This document shows, piece after piece, positions 1 to 6,526 of a DNA stretch of 22,995 nucleotides. Source of the DNA: Anaeromyxobacter sp. (lineage in GTDB: Bacteria > Myxococcota > Myxococcia > Myxococcales > Anaeromyxobacteraceae). Made by a program: the position numbers and the translations under genes. The stretch's first letter is position 1; every line of letters begins with the position of its first letter. The stretch lies in contig JADKCZ010000017.1 in NCBI GenBank assembly GCA_016718565.1, positions 1-22,995 of the forward strand. The letters are read 5' to 3'. The notes below the pieces were generated by a model. That model searched no databases. It saw only the letters and a program-made list of their open reading frames with translations, and was not told where the DNA came from.

Positions 1-403
1 TGATGGTCGGCTCCGGCGGCGAGCTGGGGAGCGGGGTCGGGTTCGCGGCGCCCGCGTTCGGGGTGCCGAACGACGGCGGGGTCCACCCGGCGTCGATGGC
101 CCGCACGGTGGGCGGCGAGGTCTTTCCGACGGCGCCCAAGACCGTCGCGGCGGCGCCGACGGCGGTGGGCACCATGGCGTTGCTGATGATGCCGGCGACC
201 AGGGCGTCGCCGGTGGCGGCGGGCGCCAGGACCGGCGGGGTCTGGTAGACCGACGGCGGCGCCGCCCTGGTGATGGCGGCTGCCTTCACGGCGGCGGCGG
301 ATGCCACCATGGTGGGCGCGTTCGGCACCAGGGTGCGGGCGGCGGCGAACCCGGAGGCGGGGCGCAAGAGCGGCTCGGAGTCTTCGTAGATGGCGCGCGG
401 CAT
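1..403 (-). CDS. Ala/Pro-rich provirus protein, partial (3' end outside window)
   Basis: An open frame starts at ATG 403-401 and reads without a stop to the left edge, giving about 134 residues. It lies 12 bases after the stop of the upstream small membrane protein, on the same strand, so it is the next gene of the late viral operon. The N-terminus (MPRAIYEDSEPLLRPASGF) is ordinary. Most of the rest is Ala, Pro, Thr and Val, with one hydrophobic Ala/Val/Gly stretch around residues 70-100 that could be a membrane segment, then a Pro-rich tail. I do not recognise a family. A minor membrane or structural protein of the virion is a guess from position. GGTGGGACC just upstream is a weak ribosome-binding sequence. 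Confidence 0.6.
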   Translation of the reverse strand, partial: MPRAIYEDSEPLLRPASGFAAARTLVPNAPTMVASAAAVKAAAITRAAPPSVYQTPPVLAPAATGDALVAGIISNAMVPTAVGAAATVLGAVGKTSPPTVRAIDAGWTPPSFGTPNAGAANPTPLPSSPPEPTI

Positions 404-415
404 GGTGGGACCTTT

Positions 416-661
416 CTAGGGCTTGAGGGGCCAGCGACCGGAGGGCGTGAGGAGTGCCTCACCGGCGACGTGCGAGGCGGCGATGCTGCGCCAGGTGCAG
501 CCGGTTTCGTGCGCCTTCAAGGCGCGCGCTGCGGCGGCCTCCGCGACGGCGTCAAGCTTCTCCTCCAGCTTGAGCCAGCGGACCACGGCGGACGCGAGGC
601 CGGCGACGGCGCCGCCAGCGAACGCGCCAGCGAAGGACACCAACACGGGGTCCATGGTCAC
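416..661 (-). CDS. small membrane protein of provirus
   Basis: The protein is about 81 residues. The start is either GTG 661, overlapping the stop of the transglycosylase gene by four bases (GTGA) as at many junctions here, or ATG 655 two codons later. I favour the coupled GTG. Residues about 6-29 form one Ala/Gly/Val-rich membrane helix. Next comes a short amphipathic, probably coiled stretch (LKLEEKLDAVAEAAAARALK) and a polar C-terminus. Placement directly after a lytic transglycosylase suggests either a lysis helper (holin-like) or one of the many small membrane proteins of an internal-membrane virion. Sequence alone cannot separate the two. Confidence 0.65.
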   Translation of the reverse strand: MTMDPVLVSFAGAFAGGAVAGLASAVVRWLKLEEKLDAVAEAAAARALKAHETGCTWRSIAASHVAGEALLTPSGRWPLKP

Positions 662-1197
662 GCGAGGCCCACGGGGTTCGAGGCGACCAGTTCCAGGGCG
701 GCGCGCGCCTTCGGAGCGTAGTCGGTGCGGGTCACGTGCGAGGGTCCCAGGCCGGCGAAGGAGGTGCGGCCGGCGTTCCACCACGCGGCGGCGTCGTCCA
801 CGGTGCGGGGCGGCCCGCCCGGCCGCGCTGCCATGATGAGCGCGCACCACTCGGCGGCGAGGTCGGGGTCGGTGGTGAAGTTCACCATGGACCCCAGGTA
901 TCCGTAGGCGCGGGCGGTCTTCTCGGAGAGCTGGAAGGGTCCCCAGGAGCCGCCGCGGGCGCCGTCGGCGCCGGTCAGGTTCGTAGCCGAGAGGCGCCAC
1001 CGGCTTTCGACGTAGCCGATTGCCTCGATGATGGCGCCCGACACCCCGTGCGCCTTGCCGGCGAGCTGGGCGGCGCGGCGCACGCGCTTCTGTTCGGCGT
1101 TCATCATGATGAGCACGGCGGCGGCGCCTCCCGGTAGTGCGATGACGGCGACGGCGGCGAGCGCGAGCGCCCACCACGGGAGGCCGGTGCGGTTCAC
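658..1197 (-). CDS. membrane-anchored lytic transglycosylase (virion entry or lysis)
   Basis: This 179-aa protein cleaves peptidoglycan between MurNAc and GlcNAc, by family inference. Residues 8-32 are a single membrane helix. The rest is an SLT/lysozyme-like fold: candidate catalytic Glu64 in the YVESRW motif, the ATNLTGADGA loop (71-80), the substrate-groove motif SWGPFQL (84-90), and the conserved AAWWNAGR (137-144) and DYAPKA (159-164) segments. The GTG start at 1197 overlaps the preceding stop by four bases. In PRD1 and relatives a membrane-associated transglycosylase (P7) sits in the virion and helps genome entry. A membrane-anchored version in a small membrane-virus operon fits that role, and host lysis is the alternative. 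The family call is firm; the precise role is inference. Confidence 0.88.
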   Translation of the reverse strand: MNRTGLPWWALALAAVAVIALPGGAAAVLIMMNAEQKRVRRAAQLAGKAHGVSGAIIEAIGYVESRWRLSATNLTGADGARGGSWGPFQLSEKTARAYGYLGSMVNFTTDPDLAAEWCALIMAARPGGPPRTVDDAAAWWNAGRTSFAGLGPSHVTRTDYAPKARAALELVASNPVGLA

Positions 1198-1667
1198 TTC
1201 TTCTTCCCGAGCCAGGACCACGCGACGACCAGGGCGAGGCCGGCGACGAGGTAGGGCGACGCCTTCAGCGCGGCGATCCAGCCGGCGCCGACGTCCTGCG
1301 CCACGTCGGCCAGGTCGCGCACGGTGGCGCCGCCCACCTCGCGCACGGCGCCGCCGACGGTCAGGCTGGCGGCCTGCGCGGCGAGGTCCGGCCGGTCCAG
1401 CTCGGCGGCGACGGCGCGCACCAGCTCGGCGGCCTCGCCGTCGGCCGTGATGCGGGCGGCCTTCGCTTCGTAGGCGGCGAGGAGCGTCCGGTCACCCTTG
1501 GCGCTGGTCCTGACGCCGGCCTGCGCCGTGTCGAGGCCGGTCAGCTCGCCCCACCACGAGGCGAGGGTGTCGAGCGTCGAGGCGGCGGCGGCCTCGTTCG
1601 CGCGCACCCGGTCCCGGTAGGCGGCCAGGGCGGCGGCGACGGCGGCGGTAGCGGAGAGCGAGAGCAC
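1194..1667 (-). CDS. provirus protein with C-terminal membrane anchor
   Basis: A 157-aa protein starts at GTG 1667, four bases after the TGA of the upstream gene. It is mostly helical and Ala-rich (about 25 Ala in the first 100 residues) with regularly spaced charged residues. Near the C-terminus is one hydrophobic helix (about 136-153, ending AWSWLG) followed by KKK, which suggests a tail-anchored protein with most of its mass on one side of a membrane. No known family is recognised. Its place between the secreted six-cysteine protein and the transglycosylase suggests a minor virion membrane protein. Confidence 0.7.
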   Translation of the reverse strand: MLSLSATAAVAAALAAYRDRVRANEAAAASTLDTLASWWGELTGLDTAQAGVRTSAKGDRTLLAAYEAKAARITADGEAAELVRAVAAELDRPDLAAQAASLTVGGAVREVGGATVRDLADVAQDVGAGWIAALKASPYLVAGLALVVAWSWLGKKK

Positions 1668-1671
1668 GGGG

Positions 1672-2166
1672 TCAGGGGTTGCAAGTGGTCGAGTTGCCGG
1701 CGGTGCCGCTGATCAGGTTGCGCCAGGAGTAGACCGGCGAGGCGGCGCCGTCGCTGACGCAGACGCAGAATCGGGTCTGCGCCAGCGTGTTGGTGCCGCC
1801 GGTGCCACTCTGCCGGTACATCACGCCTTCCAGGGCCGAGACGCACGTTGCCAGCGCCATTGTGGTCCCCAGCCGGAACTGCGCCGGTCCCAGCCACGAC
1901 TGCGTGGGCTGCGCCGTGCCCACTACCAGGATGGCGGGCGTAACGATGTTCGCGCCGTCGCTGGTGAGGTAGTCGGACGCCCCGGTGCCGAGGTCCAGGC
2001 GGCACCCGCTGGTGCGGCAGGCGAAGCCGTTTGAGCCGCTCGGCGCGGAGCTGGTGAAGGTGCGGCCGAGGTAGTTGCTCACGAACTGGGCGCCGGCCGG
2101 CGCGGTCCAGAGCGCGACGACCAGGGCGACGGCGGCGAGAGCTGCGAACAGGTGGCGGCGGTTCAT
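1672..2166 (-). CDS. secreted six-cysteine protein, candidate spike/fibre component
   Basis: This 164-aa protein has a clear signal peptide: MNRR, a hydrophobic core at about 5-20, and a likely cut after APAGA at residue 26. The mature part has six cysteines (50, 55, 108, 134, 136, 162), enough for three disulfides. Two stretches resemble repeats seen in phage fibres: DYLTSDGANI and the C-terminal RFCVCVSDG...YSWRNL segment. Its ATG directly abuts the TAG of the upstream gene with no spacer. A Sec-exported, disulfide-bonded virus protein is unusual for a provirus operon. It could be a spike, an envelope-targeted lysis or adhesion factor, or a lysogenic-conversion protein. The function is inference. 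Confidence 0.75.
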   Translation of the reverse strand: MNRRHLFAALAAVALVVALWTAPAGAQFVSNYLGRTFTSSAPSGSNGFACRTSGCRLDLGTGASDYLTSDGANIVTPAILVVGTAQPTQSWLGPAQFRLGTTMALATCVSALEGVMYRQSGTGGTNTLAQTRFCVCVSDGAASPVYSWRNLISGTAGNSTTCNP

Positions 2167-2973
2167 CTAGCGACCCTCCACGAAGACGGCTACGCGCGTT
2201 GCGCTGGTGCCGGTGCCGGCGACGGCCGACACGTGGACGCCGAGCCAGTCGCACCCAACCACGACCTCCCGGTCCCATGAGGTCTCGACGTTGGAAGCGA
2301 TGAGCGTTTCGGCGGGCTGGCCGGGCCACGTGAAGTCGGGGTCCACGGACTGCACGGCGTTCACCTTTACAGGCTCGATGACTCCGATGGCTGGCAGCGG
2401 TCCGGTGACGACGTTTTCCCCGATGGTGAGGAGCGGCCGGGGGGCGAGCGTCGCCGTGAAGTCGGCCGGCGCGCCCGCGAAGGTGTCGCCGGCCGGACTG
2501 AGCGGCACCACGGCGAACCGGATGCCCTTGAGGTTCGTTGTCGGGAGCCAGAAGTAGTTTCCCTCCGCGACGGTGCCGGCGAATAGCTGGGACACCCTGG
2601 TCCCGAGGCCGCGCCCGTTCATGGTGAGCACGAACGGGAGGTCCCTCGCCGTCACGGCGCGGAGCCGCACGTAGCCGATTAGCGGGGCGGCCTGCGCCGC
2701 CGTGAAGGTGCCGGCGTTCGCCCGGTGCTGGTTCCAGACCTTGACCTGGCGATCCCCGGGGCCGACCGGCAGCACGTCGCCGGGCGCCATCACGAAGAGG
2801 CCGTCCCGGGTCTGCACGCCGAGGAGCACGTTCGGGCTCGTCTCCCGCGGGTCGAGCCACAGGGCCGATTGGCCGGGCGGCAGGAAGACGGTGGAGGGGG
2901 CGTCGCGGCCCTGCATCGACCAGTAGGCGGAACGGTCGGCGCCGGTGATGTTGGTTGGGTCGAGGGCGTGCAA
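2167..2973 (-). CDS. beta-rich candidate structural protein of provirus
   Basis: The frame is open well upstream, but coding should begin after the stop of the previous gene (3039). The only plausible start is TTG 2973, preceded by GGAG with a 5-base gap, giving 268 residues. The protein is rich in Thr, Val, Pro and Gly and has the alternating pattern of beta-strands, with no membrane helix or Cys pairs. Segments such as TVFLPPGQSALWL and PFVLTMNGRGLGTRVSQL resemble capsid-type sandwich proteins. No family is recognised. Possible roles are penton, spike base or a second capsid protein. The last is worth considering because sphaerolipovirus-type virions use two single-jelly-roll capsid proteins. 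A strong hairpin lies in its leader. Confidence 0.72.
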   Translation of the reverse strand: MHALDPTNITGADRSAYWSMQGRDAPSTVFLPPGQSALWLDPRETSPNVLLGVQTRDGLFVMAPGDVLPVGPGDRQVKVWNQHRANAGTFTAAQAAPLIGYVRLRAVTARDLPFVLTMNGRGLGTRVSQLFAGTVAEGNYFWLPTTNLKGIRFAVVPLSPAGDTFAGAPADFTATLAPRPLLTIGENVVTGPLPAIGVIEPVKVNAVQSVDPDFTWPGQPAETLIASNVETSWDREVVVGCDWLGVHVSAVAGTGTSATRVAVFVEGR

Positions 2974-2999
2974 GGCGGCTCCGGTGAATCGAAGGGGGT

Positions 3000-3030
3000 G
3001 GGCGCCGGCCCGTGCAGCCGGCCGGCGCCC
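3000..3030. repeat. 11-bp perfect inverted repeat in the gap before the TTG-start gene
   Basis: The arms 3000-3010 and 3020-3030 pair perfectly (GGGCGCCGGCC with GGCCGGCGCCC) around the 9-base loop CGTGCAGCC. This is the largest gap within the late operon (65 bases). The repeat lies between the stop of the 115-aa membrane protein and the TTG start. There is no T-run on the minus side, so it is not a classical terminator. It could attenuate or process the mRNA and lower expression of the genes downstream of the capsid gene. Confidence 0.6.
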
Positions 3031-3038
3031 TGGTGGTG

Positions 3039-3386
3039 CTACTTGCGGCGCATGATGAGGATGAGGCCCAGCACGGCGGCGGCGGCGAGGTAGAGCCCGC
3101 CGGTCCCCGTGGCGAAGGTGCCCCACGACGACTTGGGCTGCAACCAGGGCGGGACCGACGCCTTGACGAGTGGGTCCACGGGCGCCGGCTGCGGCTGCGC
3201 CGCCTTCGGCCCGCTCGCGTTCGCGCTCCCGGTCATGGCGAGCCCCCCGGAGATGGTGCCCGGGGGAATGCCGAACGCGCTGCCCACGGCGTCGAGTCCC
3301 TTGCCGAACGTCTGGCCCAGCGGAGCGTTCTTGTTGGTCGGGTCGATGGCCCGGCCGACGCTCTTGATGCTGCTCCAGAGGCTCAT
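3039..3386 (-). CDS. small provirus membrane protein next to capsid gene
   Basis: This 115-aa protein begins at ATG 3386, three bases after the TAG of the putative capsid gene. The N-terminal half (MSLWSSIKSVGRAIDPTN...) is amphipathic and Gly-rich with a glycine-zipper-like run (about 23-60). A Pro/Ala/Gln linker follows (about 61-80). A single membrane helix (about 94-112) ends in MRRK. Small proteins of this shape, with an amphipathic glycine-rich part and one helix, are typical of the inner membrane of tailless icosahedral phages. No specific family can be named from sequence. Confidence 0.75.
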   Translation of the reverse strand: MSLWSSIKSVGRAIDPTNKNAPLGQTFGKGLDAVGSAFGIPPGTISGGLAMTGSANASGPKAAQPQPAPVDPLVKASVPPWLQPKSSWGTFATGTGGLYLAAAAVLGLILIMRRK

Positions 3387-3389
3387 GGG

Positions 3390-4505
3390 CTAGCCCACGC
3401 GCTTCGGCAGGACCAGCTCGGCCAGCGAACCCGGCTGCACGCCGGCCTTGCTCGCCGTCTTGCTGGTGATGGTGGTCGGGGCGCGTAGGCCCATCTTGGC
3501 GGCGGCCTTGACGACGCTGGCGTCGCTGACCGGCTCGACCCGGCGGGTCACGCACTTCAGCCCCGTCGCGCTCCCGGTGTACTTGATGCGGATGCCCGTC
3601 GGGCAGGCCCACGCCTTGGTGAGCTTGCCGGCGTGCGAGGGGAACAGCACGGGCAGGAACTCGGCGGACACGACGGCGCCCGCGGCGGCGGCGCCGCCCG
3701 GCTGGTCGTTCACGTTCTCGCCGCCCACGGTCAGGAACGGGGTGGTGATGGTGGTCGAGGGCGCGGCGGCGCCGTCGCTCTTGAGCATGTTGAAGAGGGC
3801 GGCGAGCTGGGGCAGGTTCGCGTTGTCGATGACCGGCACGCCGTCGATGATGACGGTCAGGCCGGCGACCTCCGCGGAGGTGATGGCGGTGCCGTCGTCC
3901 TTGAAGATGCCGAGGTGCGTGTAGACGCCCGGGTCGATGCGGGTATCGGGGGTGAGGTTCACCTCATCGAGCTGCACGGGGGTCGCCACCTTGCCGGGGG
4001 CGCCGGCCTCGATGACGGCGAGGGTCTGGAACGGGCCGGGGGTGACCGAACCCACGCCGGTGAAGGAGGGGAAGAGTGTCGCCAGGGAGCCGAACCCGAC
4101 CTCCAGCGGCGTGTCGCGGAACAGCTCGACGGCGGCCGCCGTGTCGTCGGGCTCGTAGGCGGTGGGGTCGGAGAAGTGCAGCGGCACGTTGACCACGCGG
4201 TCGAAGGTGCCGGCGCCGGCCGCGATGTAGGCGGTGGCTGACTGGTCCTTGCCGGTCATCAGCCAGGCGAGCACGTCCATGGCCTGGCCCGACAGCGCGA
4301 TGCGGCGGCCGCACTTCAGCGAGTCGATGATGCGGTTGAAGGTGCGGGGCAGCACGATGGCCGGAGCCGCGTTCTGGAGCATGGTGAGCGGCACGGTGAA
4401 CAGGAGGGACTTGAGGTAGTGCTTGCCGGGGAGCTGGTCGAGGTCCACCGTGAAGCGACCCCCGGAGGTCAGGGTCAGGGTCTTGAGCGGCACGATTCGG
4501 CGCAT
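3390..4505 (-). CDS. putative major capsid protein (double jelly-roll type)
   Basis: This 371-aa protein lies immediately downstream of the packaging-type ATPase and a 52-aa membrane protein. It has no membrane helix and is strongly beta-patterned. The first about 90 residues follow the opening seen in double jelly-roll capsid proteins of small membrane phages: a polar strand pair, a short amphipathic strand, then IIDSLKCGRRIALSGQAMDV, in which an isoleucine-rich strand leads to an LSGxxL turn. A repeated strand/loop pattern over about 120-230 and 260-345 would allow two barrels. The length lies between PM2 P2 and PRD1 P3 (from memory). ATG 4505 has AAGGA about 10 bases upstream. It is the longest gene in the viral block. 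The call rests on context and pattern; a pair of single-jelly-roll capsid proteins with the 268-aa gene is the main alternative. Confidence 0.6.
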   Translation of the reverse strand: MRRIVPLKTLTLTSGGRFTVDLDQLPGKHYLKSLLFTVPLTMLQNAAPAIVLPRTFNRIIDSLKCGRRIALSGQAMDVLAWLMTGKDQSATAYIAAGAGTFDRVVNVPLHFSDPTAYEPDDTAAAVELFRDTPLEVGFGSLATLFPSFTGVGSVTPGPFQTLAVIEAGAPGKVATPVQLDEVNLTPDTRIDPGVYTHLGIFKDDGTAITSAEVAGLTVIIDGVPVIDNANLPQLAALFNMLKSDGAAAPSTTITTPFLTVGGENVNDQPGGAAAAGAVVSAEFLPVLFPSHAGKLTKAWACPTGIRIKYTGSATGLKCVTRRVEPVSDASVVKAAAKMGLRAPTTITSKTASKAGVQPGSLAELVLPKRVG

Positions 4506-4547
4506 GGGTCGTTGTCCTTGTGCGGGGTGCGGGGTGGTGTGGCGCGC

Positions 4548-4706
4548 CTAGACCTTCGGCGCGGGGAGCTGGGGCACCTTGGCCCGGGCCATGTTGTAGA
4601 ACTTGAGGATCGTGCCGCCGAGGAAGACGACGGACACGACGGCCACCACGGCGAGCTTGCCGGGGTTGGACTTGATGAACGACCAGAGCTGCTTCACGTG
4701 GCTCAT
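4548..4706 (-). CDS. 52-aa single-helix membrane protein of provirus
   Basis: Residues 17-35 form one membrane helix (KLAVVAVVSVVFLGGTILKF). It is flanked by a basic, amphipathic N-terminus (MSHVKQLWSFIKSNPGK) and a Pro-rich basic tail (VPQLPAPKV). The ATG overlaps the stop of the ATPase gene by four bases (ATGA), so the two are translationally coupled. Tiny single-helix proteins beside the ATPase and capsid genes are a regular feature of PM2/PRD1-like genomes, where they sit in the internal membrane or at the packaging vertex. The role here is inferred from that context. Confidence 0.75.
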   Translation of the reverse strand: MSHVKQLWSFIKSNPGKLAVVAVVSVVFLGGTILKFYNMARAKVPQLPAPKV

Positions 4707-5347
4707 GCGGTGGTTTCCTTCTTGCTGCGGGGGTGGTGAAGGGTTGGCAGGGTCCAGACGACGGGGGGCCGTCCGGGGCGCCAGCCCTTCACGTTGCTGG
4801 CGTACTCGTCTCCGTACTCCCGGGCCAGGGCGTCGAGGTCGTCGGAGTTGACTTGGAGGAGCGAGGTGCAGCGCGTCGCGGTGCGCCGGCACGTCTTGGG
4901 GATGTCGGTGGCGCATTGGCTCACCAACACGGATGCCACGCCGTCGTGATGACCGTTCCGGTGCAGCCGGGTTAGGTGCTGGTCGGCGCGGCGCGAGTAG
5001 TCGCCCACCTCGTCGGCCACGAGCACCAGCCCGCCGAGGTCGGCCACGGAACGGCACGCCTCCACGACGGCGGCGAACTCGGCGGCGACGTCCCGGTCAG
5101 GGTCGCGGCCGGCGGCCACGACGACCCGGAGGAAGCGGCCGGCGAGCACGTTGCGGGGCTCGGCCTCCAAGTCGGCCGGCGAGAAGACCTCTCCATCGGC
5201 GGCGAAGTCGTCGGCGGGGTCGAAGTAGACGACGCGGGCGGCGCCGCTGCGCTCGACCAGGGCGCGCACCAGGGTCGTCTTGCCGCTGCCGGGCACGCCT
5301 AGCACCAGCTCATGGGCGCGCGGCCCGAACGTCCCGTGTGCGCTCAC
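4703..5347 (-). CDS. genome-packaging-type P-loop ATPase (A32 / FtsK-HerA-like)
   Basis: The protein has 214 residues from GTG 5347, which overlaps the upstream stop by four bases. Walker A is GVPGSGKTT (18-26). Walker B is LVLVADEVGD (107-116), with two acidic residues after the hydrophobic strand. A following HRNGHHDGVASVLVSQ block (129-144) carries the sensor-type Gln before ATDIP. This order in a protein of only about 210 residues fits the compact packaging ATPases of the PRD1-adenovirus lineage (PRD1 P9, PM2 P9). Large terminases and chromosomal FtsK are much longer. A Zot-like filamentous-phage ATPase is the closest alternative. No membrane helix is seen, and filamentous-phage coat genes are absent, which argues against it. 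The likely role is pumping DNA into a preformed capsid containing a membrane. Confidence 0.8.
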   Translation of the reverse strand: MSAHGTFGPRAHELVLGVPGSGKTTLVRALVERSGAARVVYFDPADDFAADGEVFSPADLEAEPRNVLAGRFLRVVVAAGRDPDRDVAAEFAAVVEACRSVADLGGLVLVADEVGDYSRRADQHLTRLHRNGHHDGVASVLVSQCATDIPKTCRRTATRCTSLLQVNSDDLDALAREYGDEYASNVKGWRPGRPPVVWTLPTLHHPRSKKETTA

Positions 5348-5886
5348 TTCGCCGCCTCGACGGGCCGGCGGCGCAGCTTCGTTGCCAGCCGCTCGACCAG
5401 CACGGCGGGGGCGGCGGTCCACGTGACGGCGCGGTCCACGACGGCGAACCGTTCGGCGATGGGGAGGAAGGCCACGGCGTCGGCGCCGGCCTCCTTGTCG
5501 GTGAGCGGGTCGAGGTCGTAGCCGAACCAGCCGGCCAGGAACCCGGCGACGCGCCAGACCACCCGCCACGCGAGGGCGAGGTCCCGTAGGCGCACCTCCG
5601 AGGTGCGGAAGGGGATGCCGGGGTCGGTGACCGGCTCGGCGGCGGCCTCCCCTGGCTCGGCGGCGGCCGGGGCTGGCTCCTTGGTTGGCTGCGCGGCGGC
5701 CCTCCGCTCCCGGGCGGCAACGCGGCGCTTCTCGCGCTCTTCCTCGCGCGCCTTGCGCTTCTGGTAGGGGGTGAGCGGCGCCGGGGCGACGGACGGCGTG
5801 GGAGCCGCGACGGGACCGGAGGGGACGGCCGGCGCGGTAGCCGGTGGCGCCTCGTCGCCGCTCACCTTGGCGGGCTCGCCGCTCAC
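5344..5886 (-). CDS. 180-aa provirus protein upstream of packaging ATPase
   Basis: The start is GTG 5886, overlapping the previous stop by four bases. Residues 1-40 are Ala/Pro-rich. Residues about 42-70 are a highly charged Lys/Arg/Glu helix (YQKRKAREEEREKRRVAARE), then a second Ala/Pro linker. The C-terminal 85 residues are a compact conserved-looking domain containing VWRVAGFLAGWFGYDLDPLT, with three tryptophans and a following helix pair. No membrane helix is certain, although the VAGFLAGWFG part could dip into a membrane. No family is recognised. Coupling to the ATPase on one side and to a membrane/coiled-coil protein on the other suggests a packaging-vertex or membrane-associated assembly protein. 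Confidence 0.7.
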   Translation of the reverse strand: MSGEPAKVSGDEAPPATAPAVPSGPVAAPTPSVAPAPLTPYQKRKAREEEREKRRVAARERRAAAQPTKEPAPAAAEPGEAAAEPVTDPGIPFRTSEVRLRDLALAWRVVWRVAGFLAGWFGYDLDPLTDKEAGADAVAFLPIAERFAVVDRAVTWTAAPAVLVERLATKLRRRPVEAAK

Positions 5887-6224
5887 CCGGCCACCTGGCG
5901 GCGGCGGTGGGCGACGGCGGCGAGGATGACGAGGAGCACGACCAGGGCGAGGCCGACCACGCGCCACGGCGAGCCAGGGGCGGCCGGCGAGCTGGCGGCG
6001 GCCGGCGAGGCGGCGGGCGCGGGGGGCGGGGCGGTCCGCTCGCGCTCGATGCGGTCGAGGCGGGTAGCGAGCTTCCCGGCTTCCTCCCGGGTGGCGCGTT
6101 CGAGGTCTGCGAAGTCGCCCATGGACGGCCCGCCCCGTCGCAGCTCGACCACGGGCGGCGGCGCCGGGCTGTTGGGCTGGTCGGCGGGCGTGGGTGCGAC
6201 TGCGACGGGGGCGGCCGGTTCCAT
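5883..6224 (-). CDS. first late gene: coiled-coil protein with C-terminal membrane helix
   Basis: This 113-aa protein starts at ATG 6224. The N-terminus is Pro/Ala-rich (1-30). Residues about 36-64 form a charged helix that could coil (DFADLERATREEAGKLATRL). A second Pro/Ala linker follows, then one strong membrane helix (about 87-104) and a basic end (HRRRQVAG). It is the first gene of the leftward late operon, and the 83 bases upstream separate it from a divergent HTH gene. It may be a membrane-bound assembly or vertex protein. No family is recognised. Confidence 0.7.
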   Translation of the reverse strand: MEPAAPVAVAPTPADQPNSPAPPPVVELRRGGPSMGDFADLERATREEAGKLATRLDRIERERTAPPPAPAASPAAASSPAAPGSPWRVVGLALVVLLVILAAVAHRRRQVAG

Positions 6225-6307
6225 GAGGCCCGACGTTGTCCCGGTCCCATCCGGGGTGGCACTATGCGAATCGCAGCGGGGCGCAACGGGAGTGCGCGGT
6301 GGGGAAC
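6225..6307. promoter_or_regulatory. divergent control region between late operon and HTH gene
   Basis: These 83 bases separate the leftward late operon (ATG 6224) from the rightward HTH gene (ATG 6308). Two inverted repeats are visible: TGCGA-A-TCGCA (6265-6275), and GCGCA...TGCGC (6281-6285 with 6293-6297). Both are built from the same TGCGC/TGCGA half-site, as expected for an operator of a small dimeric regulator. Both promoters must lie here if the late genes are transcribed independently. No clear -10/-35 pair can be named in such GC-rich DNA. Confidence 0.4.
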
Positions 6308-6526
6308 ATGGTGGGCTTGAAAGTGGCGGCTGCGGCGGCCGAGGTGCATCCGGTGACGCTGCGCCGGTGGTGCGTGATGGGACTGGTCCAGGCTCGCCGG
6401 CTGGCCCGCGGGCGCGGCCCCTGGCGCGTGCAGCTCGCGCCCGACGGCCAGCCGGCCGACGGCGACGGCTCTAGAAGGGGACCGGCTCGGCGTCTTCACC
6501 GGCCGGCGCGTCGCCGGAAGGCTTGA
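6308..6526 (+). CDS. MerR/excisionase-type HTH regulator
   Basis: This is the only plus-strand gene in the viral block, about 72 residues from ATG 6308. Residues about 3-42 match the MerR/HTH_17 pattern: LKVAAAAAEVHPVTLRRWCV is helix-turn-helix with the typical VxPxTLRRW recognition helix, followed by a short winged part, RGRGPWRVQL. Proteins of this size and type act as excisionases or as small repressors and activators in mobile elements. It reads away from the late operon, with operator-like repeats in the shared gap, so it may control the late genes. Its last 56 bases overlap the antisense end of the Phd-like gene, and its tail (RRGPARRLHRPARRRKA) looks like the antisense of that gene. 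ATG 6308 was chosen because the HTH begins directly after it. Confidence 0.65.
   Translation: MVGLKVAAAAAEVHPVTLRRWCVMGLVQARRLARGRGPWRVQLAPDGQPADGDGSRRGPARRLHRPARRRKA

Noticed and set aside
2167..3612. 481-codon version of the beta-rich structural gene
   Set aside because: Its upstream half overlaps the capsid and 115-aa membrane genes in another frame; the TTG at 2973 with GGAG fits the operon.
4703..6499. 598-codon frame that would extend the ATPase upstream
   Set aside because: The extra N-terminal 380 residues are low-complexity Arg/Pro antisense-like sequence overlapping two good genes; GTG 5347 with a four-base overlap is the natural start.
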